64,000 bases of DNA, taken from Phycisphaera sp. Its GTDB lineage: Bacteria > Planctomycetota > Phycisphaerae > Phycisphaerales > Phycisphaeraceae. The notes below the pieces were generated by a model. That model was not told the origin of the DNA. It saw only the letters and a program-made list of their open reading frames with translations, and made no database searches. The DNA is taken from assembly GCA_016125215.1 (NCBI GenBank), contig WGMF01000040.1, forward strand, positions 1 to 64,000. The letters run 5' to 3'. Below are positions 14,677 through 22,844 of this stretch, one piece after another. Every line of letters starts with the position of its first letter. Within the stretch, counting starts at the first letter, position 1. The position numbers and the translations under genes are program-made.

Positions 14677-16701
14677 TTGGTTGCCAACCGAAAAGCCATC
14701 GCCGCCGTCGGGTACGCCCGGCGCTCCACCGACATGCAGGAGCGTTCCATCCCTGACCAGCAGGCCTACGTCGAACGCTGGGCGCAGGACAACGGCTATC
14801 GCATCCTCCGCTGGTACGTCGACGACGCCATCAGCGGCACCAGCGTCAAGGATCGTGACCAGTTTGAAGCCATGATCGCCGATGCCGAAGGTTCCGGGGT
14901 TTCCGGGGGTGGGAGAGATTTCGACGCCGTGCTCTGCTACGACCTGTCCCGCTTCAGTCGCGGCGGCACCAACGAGACCGGCTACTACATCCACCGCCTG
15001 CACATGGCGGGCGTCGAGTCCATCTTCCCCGCCGAGTCCATTCCCGAAGGCGATGAAGGCGAACTGCTTCAGGGCGTCAAGTCGTGGCAGGCCCGCCAGT
15101 ACAGCGTGAAATTGTCGCGCGACACGCTGCGCGGCATGGTGTCCAGCTTCATGCAGGGCCGCAACACGCCCGGCGGTTGCAACCCCTACGGCTATGACCG
15201 CCAACACGTCACCGCCGACGGCACGGTGCTGCGAACCATCCGCCAACTGCCCGACGGACGCAGGCAGGAGTTCGACGCTCAAGGCAACCCGACGCGCATC
15301 CTCGGCGAGGGCGAACGCGCCCGCAAGGACAAAAGCATCTATGCCCGCCTGGTGCCGTCGTCGCCCGAGCGCGTCGCCGTGGTCCGGCGCATCTTCGATC
15401 AATACATCAACGGCCACGGCATCACCACCATCGCCTACGAACTGAACCAAGAACAGGTGCCCGCCGTGTTCAGCAGGCATTGGACCGTCTCCACCATCAA
15501 GGGCATTCTCTCCAACCCCGTCTATCGCGGCGCGATCGTCTGGAACCAGTCCAGCACCGGCAAGATTCACGGCGTCGACGGCACCGGCCACACCAAACGC
15601 AAACGTGGGCGCGATCGTGAAAAGAACCAACGCACCGACTGGTTCATCATCGAAGACGCCCACGAACCGTTGGTGTCGCGCGAAATATTCGAGCAGGCGC
15701 AGCGGCTTCGTAAACAACGGGCCGGGGATCGCGCTGGCAAGCGAAGTGGCGGCGCGGCCCGCGTGGAAAATCGTTCGCTGCTGTCGGGCTTGTTCACCTG
15801 TCGCCACTGCGGCAACGGCTACCACCATGTCGCCGACTCCAATAGGTACAAGGGCCGCAAGAAACGCTATCGCTATTATCGCTGCACCGGCTTCACCACC
15901 GGCGGCACCGGCGTATGCCCCTGTTCAAGCGTGCCCGCCGACGGACTCGAATCGCTGGTGCTGGATCGCATCAAACGCATCCTGTTGGGCGAACACCAGA
16001 ACACCGACGCCGCCATTGACGACTTCGTCGCCGCCGTGCTGGGCGGCACCGGCCCGGTGGTGGACACCGCCGAAATGACCAAAGCGGTCGCCGCCGTCAC
16101 CCGGCGCATCGAAACCACCGTCGCCATGCTCGCCGATCCGGAGTTCGACGGCCTCGACGAACTTCGCGCCACGTTGGCCAAGCTCAAAACCCGCCGCGAC
16201 GATCTTCAGGCCGACCTCGAACGCATGGAACGCACCGGCCCGGGCATTGCGAACGAAACCGCTCTGCGTCAGTGGGCCGGTTCACGCATCGCCCTGCTCG
16301 ACGGCCCCATCGCCACCTACCAGCCCTCGCCGGAACTGCGGCAGTTGGTGCAGAACTTCGTGGATCGCATCGAAATCGACCCCAACGCCAAACGTGGTGC
16401 GATCCACCTGCCCAAAGACATCGCCACCGCCTACCAACACCTTTTTGTGGGGAACCCAGCGCACGGGAACGCGTCGGCCGTCGGGTCGCGTGATCTGGCT
16501 GATGAAGGGCCGTGGCTTGTTCATGGTGTTCTCCTTGGTTTTGGGTGGTTGGGGCTTGGCGTTCATCGCGTGCTCGTTGGTGATGCGTATGAACACATGA
16601 GGGCAAGATGTCGCCCCGACATCAAGGCCAATCTGGCCCATGTGGGGAACTTTTTGATGCACACATGTGGCGTCCCCGTGGCGAGTTACGGACATGCCTG
16701 A
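14677..16701 (+). CDS. Large serine recombinase (integrase)
   Basis: The start is TTG 14677, eight bases after AAAGGAG. The resolvase domain (1-150) begins AVGYARRSTD with catalytic Ser17, and continues with YDLSRFSRGG. A recombinase domain (200-300) and a zinc-ribbon domain (LFTCRHCGNGYHH, near 370-420, with later cysteines) follow. A coiled coil then runs to about residue 590, ending in the typical RIEIDPNAKRGAIHLP. These enzymes integrate and excise phages and mobile elements at short att sites. A GSGVSGGGR insertion near residue 70 is built from the TTCCGGGG repeat. The last ~80 residues (from VGNPAHGN) do not look like integrase and may be read-through into flanking DNA across an att junction. 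Confidence 0.9.
   Translation: MVANRKAIAAVGYARRSTDMQERSIPDQQAYVERWAQDNGYRILRWYVDDAISGTSVKDRDQFEAMIADAEGSGVSGGGRDFDAVLCYDLSRFSRGGTNETGYYIHRLHMAGVESIFPAESIPEGDEGELLQGVKSWQARQYSVKLSRDTLRGMVSSFMQGRNTPGGCNPYGYDRQHVTADGTVLRTIRQLPDGRRQEFDAQGNPTRILGEGERARKDKSIYARLVPSSPERVAVVRRIFDQYINGHGITTIAYELNQEQVPAVFSRHWTVSTIKGILSNPVYRGAIVWNQSSTGKIHGVDGTGHTKRKRGRDREKNQRTDWFIIEDAHEPLVSREIFEQAQRLRKQRAGDRAGKRSGGAARVENRSLLSGLFTCRHCGNGYHHVADSNRYKGRKKRYRYYRCTGFTTGGTGVCPCSSVPADGLESLVLDRIKRILLGEHQNTDAAIDDFVAAVLGGTGPVVDTAEMTKAVAAVTRRIETTVAMLADPEFDGLDELRATLAKLKTRRDDLQADLERMERTGPGIANETALRQWAGSRIALLDGPIATYQPSPELRQLVQNFVDRIEIDPNAKRGAIHLPKDIATAYQHLFVGNPAHGNASAVGSRDLADEGPWLVHGVLLGFGWLGLGVHRVLVGDAYEHMRARCRPDIKANLAHVGNFLMHTCGVPVASYGHA
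16440..16524 (-). pseudogene. Start of an unknown gene cut at the recombinase end
   Basis: On the minus strand AAGGAGAACACC precedes ATG 16524, an excellent ribosome site. The reading frame begins MNKPRPFISQITRPDGRRVP followed by VRWVPHKK, which looks like a natural protein start. It then runs into the antisense of the recombinase gene, where it becomes meaningless. I infer that an intact gene once continued to the left and was split when the serine-recombinase element inserted; the missing part may be near 5480-5640. Confidence 0.5.
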
Positions 16702-16978
16702 AAAAACACCGAAAATTCCTCCCCCGGAAGTGCCCCCGGAAGTGCCCCCGGAAGATGAAAACACCGGCCCGGGTAGCGCCGCCGCCCACGCGCCCGTGGC
16801 CGACCCGGCAGCGCTGAGCGTCGCGCATCTGGCGCGGCTGTTGGCGTTACCGGAAGACAAGGTGCTTAAGCACATTGCCGCGGGCGCACCTTCCGCGGCC
16901 GACGGGACCATCAACCTGGTGCGCTACGTGGCGTGGCTTAACCGACGCCTGAAGGAGAACGATGGCCCGGAGGTTTGA
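16694..16978 (+). CDS. Proline/glutamate-repeat protein with HTH-like end
   Basis: A 94-residue protein. The N-terminus holds PPEVPPEVPPEDE, encoded by tandem CCCCCGGAAGT units, a motif dispersed through the window. Residues 40-94 (LSVAHLARLLALPEDKVLKH, VRYVAWLNRRLKEN) resemble a small helix-turn-helix domain. The next gene's ATG lies inside its last codons, so the four genes from here to 17720 form one overlapping set. Function is unknown. Confidence 0.55.
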   Translation: MPEKTPKIPPPEVPPEVPPEDENTGPGSAAAHAPVADPAALSVAHLARLLALPEDKVLKHIAAGAPSAADGTINLVRYVAWLNRRLKENDGPEV

Positions 16979-17225
16979 TCCAACGCAGCTCAGCCAGCAG
17001 GACCTGCTGCAGATCGTCAACGCCACGCCGATGGGCGCGGTGCTGACACGCTCGCGCCTGCGTCGGCAGATGGACGCCGGGGGATTCAAGTTCGGCGACG
17101 GCGAATCCATCCACCTGGCCCACTACGCGCGGTGGTTAGTTGATGAGTTGGATAATCCGCCTCTTGAACGAGCTGCGCGCCGCTGGCGTGGAGTTGCGCG
17201 TGTCGCTCGAACTGGATGGTTCTGA
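16962..17225 (+). CDS. Small accessory protein, unknown
   Basis: AAGGAG precedes ATG 16962, which overlaps the upstream gene by 17 bp. The 87-residue product (MARRFDPTQLSQQDLLQIVN...) has helices and the segment RLRRQMDAGGFKFGDGESIH, followed by YARWLVDEL. Its layout resembles the end of the upstream protein (AHYARWL against VRYVAWL), so the two may be distant copies of one domain. No enzymatic motif is seen. Confidence 0.55.
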   Translation: MARRFDPTQLSQQDLLQIVNATPMGAVLTRSRLRRQMDAGGFKFGDGESIHLAHYARWLVDELDNPPLERAARRWRGVARVARTGWF

Positions 17226-17388
17226 AAGGGCCTTGACCGACGATGTGCTGGAGCGCATCCGCGTTCACTATGCCGGTCTGATCCTGCTCGTGGCGGACGA
17301 GGAATCGCCAGTACCACTCAAATTGGAGCTACCCAAAGAATCAGAATCACGGCGACATTACTCTGCCGGGGAGGGTGGGTCGACGTGA
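17143..17388 (+). CDS. TubC N-terminal docking domain-like protein
   Basis: I choose ATG 17143, with GGTGG upstream; the frame begins inside the preceding gene. The 81-residue product has LLNELRAAGVELRVSLELDG followed by LTDDVLERIRVHYAGLILLV. That is the pattern of the TubC_N docking domain: a strand pair, then L-T-x-D-x-L-x-R-I-x-x-x-x-A-x-[IL]-x-x-L. Stand-alone copies are common in phage and plasmid accessory gene sets, usually next to primase or integrase genes; their role is unclear. The GTG of the next gene overlaps the stop. Confidence 0.6.
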   Translation: MSWIIRLLNELRAAGVELRVSLELDGSERALTDDVLERIRVHYAGLILLVADEESPVPLKLELPKESESRRHYSAGEGGST

Positions 17389-17720
17389 CGCGTTCGACCG
17401 CCGCCAACCTCCAGCTCCACGACGACCATGACGATGGCGTGGTCGACGAGCTTGGGCATGAGCCCGGCACGTCGCCCATGGTCGGCATCGCGCCCATCGA
17501 GCCGTTGGCAGTGGATGTCACGCAGGCGGCGGCGCTGATCGGCGTCAGTCGCAGTGCGTTCTACAAACTCGTCAGCGCGGGGCGGATCGGCCCTCGGGGC
17601 GTGCAGTTAGGCAAGCATGTCCGCTACCCGCTGGCGGAACTGCGCGAATGGGCAGCAGCGGGGATGCCACCGAGGCATGAATGGGCCGGACGCAGGGATC
17701 GGCTGGAAGACCCCGAATAG
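17385..17720 (+). CDS. Helix-turn-helix excisionase-like protein
   Basis: GTG 17385 overlaps the previous stop (GTGA). In the 111-residue product, residues 44-95 (DVTQAAALIGVSRSAFYKLV, GPRGVQLGKHVRYPLAELRE) match the HTH_17/AlpA-type winged helix of excisionases and directionality factors. It lies 99 bp upstream of the tyrosine integrase gene, the normal place for an excisionase. It would bend DNA at the att site and may also regulate the integrase. Confidence 0.75.
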   Translation: MTRSTAANLQLHDDHDDGVVDELGHEPGTSPMVGIAPIEPLAVDVTQAAALIGVSRSAFYKLVSAGRIGPRGVQLGKHVRYPLAELREWAAAGMPPRHEWAGRRDRLEDPE

Positions 17721-17819
17721 CAGGGAATCCCGTTGTTTGCCCTTGATTAATGGGCCGACAGTCGCCCTTGTGTGTCCTACCGGCCTCAACAGATACAGCC
17801 GGGGAAAGGACTGTGAAAC

Positions 17820-19049
17820 ATGGCAGGTTGGCGAGCATTCAAGAAACAAAAGAACCGCAGCCGGTACACGATCGCGGGCAAGGACCACCTGGGCGTCGTG
17901 CGGCAGATGCCGGCGTTCACCCAGGAGGGCCTGAGCCGCGAGTTAGCCCGGAATGTGGCGACGCTGGTGGAGCACAAGCGGAACAACTGGACCTTGCCGC
18001 CGCACCTGGCGATCTGGGCACAGGGCTTGGCGCCGGATATCAGGAACAGGCTCACCGACTTCGGGCTGCTGGATGGCCAGTCCAAACCGATCGCAGGTCA
18101 CCTGGCCGACTTCGAGGCGACGCTCAAGGCCAAGGGCAACACCGGCAACTACGTCATGCAGACGCTCTTCAGAATCAGGACCATCGTGGACGGGTGCCAA
18201 TTCAAGCACTGGTCCGACGTGCAGGCCAGCAAGGTCCAGCGGTTCATCGCGGAACTGATGGCGAGCAAGACCAAGCCCGCCACGGCGCAGACGCAGAACT
18301 ACTACTTGCGGGATTTCAAGGGCTTCGTCCGCTGGGCGGTGCGGGACGGCAGACTGGCGCAGTCGCCGGTTGAGCACCTGCGTCCCCTGTCCGCCGCCAA
18401 GGTGCGGGGCGACCGCCGCCACGAGCGCAGGGCGCTGACCGTCGAGGACGCTACGCGCCTCTTGACCACCACGAAGGCCGAGCCGGAACGCTTCGGTATG
18501 ACGGGTATCGAACGGGCGATGCTCTACCACCTTGCGATTGAAACGGGCCTGCGGGCGGGCGAGCTGTGCTCGCTGACGCGCCAGTCGTTCGACCTCCACG
18601 GCTACGAGCCGACGGTGACGGTCCACGCCGCCTACACGAAGAATGGTGACCGAGCCACGCTACCGCTGCGTTCGGAAACGGTCGAAGAGTTGCGCGTAGT
18701 GCTGGCGGGCAAGGCTCCGCAGACCAGGGCGTTTGCGATGCCGCGCCGGCACCTGGTAATCGCGATGTTGCGCGCAGACCTCGCGGCAGCGGGCATCCCG
18801 TACCGGCTCGACGAAAAGCACGGCAAGGTGATCGACTTCCACAGCCTGCGCCACACCTGCGGGTCATGGTTGGCGGCGGCAGGCGTCCACCCGAAGGTGA
18901 TCCAGAAGATTATGCGCCACTCGACGATCACGCTCACGATGGACCGATACGCGCACGCGTTCCAGAGCGATGAGGTGGCGGCAATCGCCAAGTTGCCCAC
19001 GCTGACGCCACCCAACGCCACTGTCCACGCCGTGGCCCAGACGGCGTAG
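17820..19049 (+). CDS. Tyrosine recombinase (phage-type integrase)
   Basis: 409 residues. A SAM-like core-binding domain (about 90-200) is followed by the catalytic domain. The conserved residues are visible: Arg in ETGLRAGELCSL, the box HSLRHTCGSWL near 340-350, the His in IQKIMRHSTI, and the nucleophile Tyr in MDRYAHAF near 379. These enzymes integrate elements into tRNA or other genes. A decayed second copy of its C-terminal sequence lies at 21790-21917, so related elements have inserted in this place more than once. The C-terminal residues HAFQSDEVAAIAKLPTL are shared with that remnant. Confidence 0.93.
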   Translation: MAGWRAFKKQKNRSRYTIAGKDHLGVVRQMPAFTQEGLSRELARNVATLVEHKRNNWTLPPHLAIWAQGLAPDIRNRLTDFGLLDGQSKPIAGHLADFEATLKAKGNTGNYVMQTLFRIRTIVDGCQFKHWSDVQASKVQRFIAELMASKTKPATAQTQNYYLRDFKGFVRWAVRDGRLAQSPVEHLRPLSAAKVRGDRRHERRALTVEDATRLLTTTKAEPERFGMTGIERAMLYHLAIETGLRAGELCSLTRQSFDLHGYEPTVTVHAAYTKNGDRATLPLRSETVEELRVVLAGKAPQTRAFAMPRRHLVIAMLRADLAAAGIPYRLDEKHGKVIDFHSLRHTCGSWLAAAGVHPKVIQKIMRHSTITLTMDRYAHAFQSDEVAAIAKLPTLTPPNATVHAVAQTA

Positions 19050-19160
19050 ACCACGGACGACCTACGCGATCAGCCCACGGCTGGACGACAAACATCTACT
19101 CAGCCATAATCGCACACACAGACAGACCCCCATCGACCACAAGCTTACAGGGGACACATC

Positions 19161-21722
19161 ATGCCACGGCATTCGGACGCCATTGGATATCTCCTTGAGC
19201 TTCGTGATGAGATCGGCTTCGATTGGTTTAGGCTCGCCTGTGATCTGGCGATTGCATCTCACGACGGCTCGGTCTCGGACGATGATCGCATTCAACTGTG
19301 GGAGCAGTTCGTCAGCACTACCCCATACACGCCACGGTCCATCAGCCCTACCCCTTCAGCCTCATCCGCATCTCCTATCCCCCATTCATGGATTGAGGCG
19401 CTGGGTGGCTTCCTCAACTTTCGCCGATTGACTGACAGTTTGCAAGTCTCATTCTCTAAGCCTTTGACCGTGATATTTGGAACAAATGGCAGCGGGAAAT
19501 CGAGCATCTGTGACACGGTACGTATCCTCGCCAGTGCTTCTCCGCCTCCCGCTGAATACGCTAACGTCCGATCGCGTGATAAGCCGTACGGGTTCGACTA
19601 TAAATTCCGAGATCAGCCACCAGCCAAGTGGAATAGTGGCGACGGATTTGGTGTCCATGCGGGTGCGTTGCGCTATTTTGATACCACGATCGCGATGCGC
19701 CATATAGAGTCATCATTGGATGCAGGTCGAGTTGTTGAGCTGTCACCCTTCAGACTAGAGGTCTTCGACTATTGTCGGGCGCTCATACGTGCGCTTAAGA
19801 CGGTAACGGAAAATAAAGCAGAAGGAGATCGCAGTGCGGCGCAAGCATTGATCGATCCTGTTGTAAAGGGCTTCGGCAACGAGCTCCCAACGGATGAGAC
19901 CGCAATCTCATCGCTGTTCACTGGTGACGGACAGCCGCTGAAAGCTGCAATCGAGGCGCACGTATCGCTGACAGAGGCAGATGCGAAGGCGTCAAAGGAG
20001 GCGGAAGCTACCATTACACGCCTGAAACTGGCAGGGAGTGCGGAAGGTGTACGCGCGCTCAAGGCGGAAGTGCAACTCCTTAAACAACTCGCGAGGTGGC
20101 TTGACGAGTACACCACAACCATTGGCACGGCGTCCGTTCGCGACACCATGAACAAGCATAACGAGCTAGATGGGTTACGGGAGCAGCAATCGGACCTCGT
20201 AAAGGCCGTTACACCATCTGACCTCAGAGCGGACTCGTTTGTAAAGTTAATACGAGTCGCCTACGAAGTTGCAAGCATCAACAAGGACCGAGATGACTGT
20301 CCGTTATGTAAGCAGGCGTTGAGCGACGATGCGAAGGTTATTTTCACCAAGTACCACGAGCTTGTCGCGAGCGAATTGTCGGCTCGGATCGAAACCGCCG
20401 AGGGTGAACTAGACAAAATGCAGAAATGCCTCTTTGCGGCGAAACGCATGTCGCTGCTAGATCTAGCTCCCTACAAAGATTTGCTGGCGGACGAGATATG
20501 CGACAGGATAAAACACCAGTTTGACGCCATGGTTACAGCAATTCCCGCCAAGGTTGATGACTCAACTGATGCGCTCGCTGATGCTTTTGAGGAGGCAGGC
20601 GACGTTGACGGCCCCAAGCAGTCCGTCGTAACCGCCATTATGGCGCGTGAGGGAAGCATCGCAACTGCAGAATCGGGCAATGAAGCTAGAGACAACGAGA
20701 TCGCCGCTGCTGAAGCAATCGTACGGAGCTACAAGTATCGACTCCATTTCGAGAATTCGCTCAATACTCTCAAGAAGATCGCAAGCCACCTCACGGGTGC
20801 CCAAACGATCGACAAGCTGGTTGCCATCACGGACTTCCCTACCGTTCTACGGAAGATGACAAACCTTGGTAAGCAAGTACATGACGAACTGGTCATCGAT
20901 CAGTTTCGGCATCGTTTGGACGCCGAGTACAAGGCACTCACGGGTAAGGTAATGGCAGACTTTGGTATCGAGCTTGTCCGACGCGGAGCAGATCAGGATG
21001 TGACTATTGACCCACAGATCGGTGGCGCGGAAATTCACCGAGTATTGAGCGAAGGAGAGCAAAAGGTACACGCCCTTTCCCTGTTTCTCGCGGAGGTGAG
21101 CGTCAGCCCGACCGACGTCATTGTCCTCGACGATCCGGTCAATAGCTTCGACTACAACTACACGCGCACATTTTGCGAGCGACTGCGTGATCTCGTCCTG
21201 GCGACACCGGATCGACAGTTCATCATCTTTACGCACAGTTGGGAGTTCTTCTGCCGCATCCAGAATGTTCTGAACAACTCTGGTCTTAACAACAACTACG
21301 AGATACAGGTCGTGGAAGAATGTTCTTCCGTGCAACTGTACAAAGAAAAGGTCGCCGAACTCAAACATGACGTCCAGCAAGCACTCGCCATCAAGACGCT
21401 CTCTCGACGTGACAAAGAAAACGTGGCGAAGTGGATTAGAATTCTCGCTGAGGTTGTCGTCAATTCTAGCGCATTCAACGGACAACGCCAGCAATACAAA
21501 CAGAGCGGCTTGAAGGTCTCGGACTTCACCGCCTGTACCAAGCTGGTTGCGCTTACGAACGATGAAGCAACCACGCTAAAAGACGTTTTCGGGCGGATGA
21601 GTCCGCAGGAGCACGATGACGCGAGCACTTTCTACACCGCGATGGATGTCGGTATCCTTAAGGCCAGTTATGAGGATGTGCTTAAAGTCGAGGAGGCTCT
21701 TGTCGCGCGTCGGCCAAAGTAG
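19161..21722 (+). CDS. Rad50/AAA_13-like ATPase, possible defence protein
   Basis: 853 residues. The ribosome site CAGGGGAC precedes the ATG. Walker A GTNGSGKSS is at 107-115, long helices run from 200 to 600, and a zinc-hook-like CPLC lies near residue 380. The ABC signature LSEGEQK is near 628 and Walker B VIVLDDPVNSFD near 652-663. This is the layout of SMC/Rad50-like proteins of the AAA_13 class, which includes the ATPase parts of PrrC, Septu and other defence systems (family knowledge). I see no nuclease domain. An unusual 100-residue N-terminal extension precedes the ATPase. GC content is lower than in the integrase, pointing to recent transfer. It is the only gene between the integrase and the second integrase remnant. 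Confidence 0.8.
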   Translation: MPRHSDAIGYLLELRDEIGFDWFRLACDLAIASHDGSVSDDDRIQLWEQFVSTTPYTPRSISPTPSASSASPIPHSWIEALGGFLNFRRLTDSLQVSFSKPLTVIFGTNGSGKSSICDTVRILASASPPPAEYANVRSRDKPYGFDYKFRDQPPAKWNSGDGFGVHAGALRYFDTTIAMRHIESSLDAGRVVELSPFRLEVFDYCRALIRALKTVTENKAEGDRSAAQALIDPVVKGFGNELPTDETAISSLFTGDGQPLKAAIEAHVSLTEADAKASKEAEATITRLKLAGSAEGVRALKAEVQLLKQLARWLDEYTTTIGTASVRDTMNKHNELDGLREQQSDLVKAVTPSDLRADSFVKLIRVAYEVASINKDRDDCPLCKQALSDDAKVIFTKYHELVASELSARIETAEGELDKMQKCLFAAKRMSLLDLAPYKDLLADEICDRIKHQFDAMVTAIPAKVDDSTDALADAFEEAGDVDGPKQSVVTAIMAREGSIATAESGNEARDNEIAAAEAIVRSYKYRLHFENSLNTLKKIASHLTGAQTIDKLVAITDFPTVLRKMTNLGKQVHDELVIDQFRHRLDAEYKALTGKVMADFGIELVRRGADQDVTIDPQIGGAEIHRVLSEGEQKVHALSLFLAEVSVSPTDVIVLDDPVNSFDYNYTRTFCERLRDLVLATPDRQFIIFTHSWEFFCRIQNVLNNSGLNNNYEIQVVEECSSVQLYKEKVAELKHDVQQALAIKTLSRRDKENVAKWIRILAEVVVNSSAFNGQRQQYKQSGLKVSDFTACTKLVALTNDEATTLKDVFGRMSPQEHDDASTFYTAMDVGILKASYEDVLKVEEALVARRPK

Positions 21723-21789
21723 TGCGTACAGGTTAGAGAGTTGACTCTACTCTGTCGGCTGTGATGGTCCGACGTAGCGGATCGGCAGG

Positions 21790-21917
21790 CGGTCGAGCAC
21801 CCTCACATGGTTCCCTTCGCCCATGCCTTCCAGAGCGACGAGGTGGCGGCGATCGCGAAGCTGCCGACCCTCTCAGCCTCACTTGTGATTACTCCGGCCG
21901 TTACAGGCGCTGCGTGA
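21790..21917 (+). pseudogene. Remnant of a second tyrosine integrase (3' end)
   Basis: The frame from 21816 reads FAHAFQSDEVAAIAKLPTL, nearly identical to the C-terminus of the integrase at 17820, but with different codons. Upstream, CTCACATGG aligns with CTCACGATGG of the intact gene after a one-base deletion. Only about 40 codons remain, so it is a scar of a related integrase. Confidence 0.75.
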
Positions 21918-22018
21918 GTACGAACCTGCGGCGCCCCTGTATAAAGCGGAACGGGTACATGTACGGACGATTCGACGCAGGCTGAAGTCGCCTAACCATC
22001 GCCCGCAATTCACCGGCG

Positions 22019-22810
22019 TTACAAATTTGCGGCCCGTGAAGCCGGCGTGGTGCAGTAGAGCACGATGCCCAGGTAATGGCAGGTACTGCCGGCCAAGACC
22101 AGGACGTGCCAGGCCGCATGGAAGTAACGGACCTGGTGGTCGTAGCGAAAGAAGACGGTTCCGACGGTGTAGAACAGCCCGCCGACAACCAGCCAGACGA
22201 CCAAGCCCGTGGGCAGCGTGGTCAAGAGCGGCCAGGCGGCCATCACTGGCATCCAGCCCAGCAGCAGGTACAGCGCCGTCGAGACCCGGCCCAGTCGCAC
22301 GTTGTGCGCAAAGAGAGCCTTGGAGATGAACCCCGCCAGCGCAACGCCCCAGACCAAAGCGTGCAGCACCCACCACGGACCGCCGCGCAGCCACGCCATC
22401 GCTACCGGCGTATACGAACCGGCGATGAACAGGAAGATCATCGCCTGGTCGGCCGTCCGCATCATGTGCCGCAGCCGGGGACGGTGCAGCATGTGCGAGA
22501 GCGTTGAGGTAGCGAAAACAGCGACGAGTGTTGCGGCATAAATGGCACAGCCCCAGACCTGCCACGTCCCGCCGTGCCGAGCGGCCAGGACAACGACAAT
22601 CGCGGCGCCCGCTATGCCAAAGGCCAGTCCCAACCCGTGCGTGACGGCGTTCATCCGCTCCTGCTCGTGATCGGTCACCCGCAGGCTCGACAGTGGTCGC
22701 CGAAGCGCCTCGCCATGCCCACTGGCTCCATAGGCGGGAAGACGGACAACGGCGTTGAGGATCGAGCGGATCGACACCGGAATGGATTTTAGCAGATCCA
22801 CGCGGAGCAC
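22019..22810 (-). CDS. trhA: Hemolysin III/TrhA family membrane protein
   Basis: 263 residues with seven predicted hydrophobic segments. Family signatures are DHEQERMNAVTHGLGL at the start of the core, FATSTLSHMLH, the helix with DQAMIFLFIAGSYTPV, and YFHAAWHVLVLAGSTCHYLG. The conserved His and Asp residues would bind zinc in the PAQR/hemolysin III fold. In E. coli the protein takes part in membrane energetics and fluidity responses. The core starts near residue 50, so the true start could be an internal codon (the first 40 residues are unusual). It lies 34 bp downstream of the copA-like gene on the same strand and is possibly co-transcribed. Confidence 0.85.
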   Translation of the reverse strand: MLRVDLLKSIPVSIRSILNAVVRLPAYGASGHGEALRRPLSSLRVTDHEQERMNAVTHGLGLAFGIAGAAIVVVLAARHGGTWQVWGCAIYAATLVAVFATSTLSHMLHRPRLRHMMRTADQAMIFLFIAGSYTPVAMAWLRGGPWWVLHALVWGVALAGFISKALFAHNVRLGRVSTALYLLLGWMPVMAAWPLLTTLPTGLVVWLVVGGLFYTVGTVFFRYDHQVRYFHAAWHVLVLAGSTCHYLGIVLYCTTPASRAANL

Positions 22811-22844
22811 GATGGCCCCAGAGCCCGGTGGAGAGATATCCGAG

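Noticed and set aside
14608-15828. A 406-codon reverse frame opposite the serine recombinase
   Set aside because: The forward frame carries a complete serine recombinase; the reverse translation is Ala/Val/Gly-rich with no motif.
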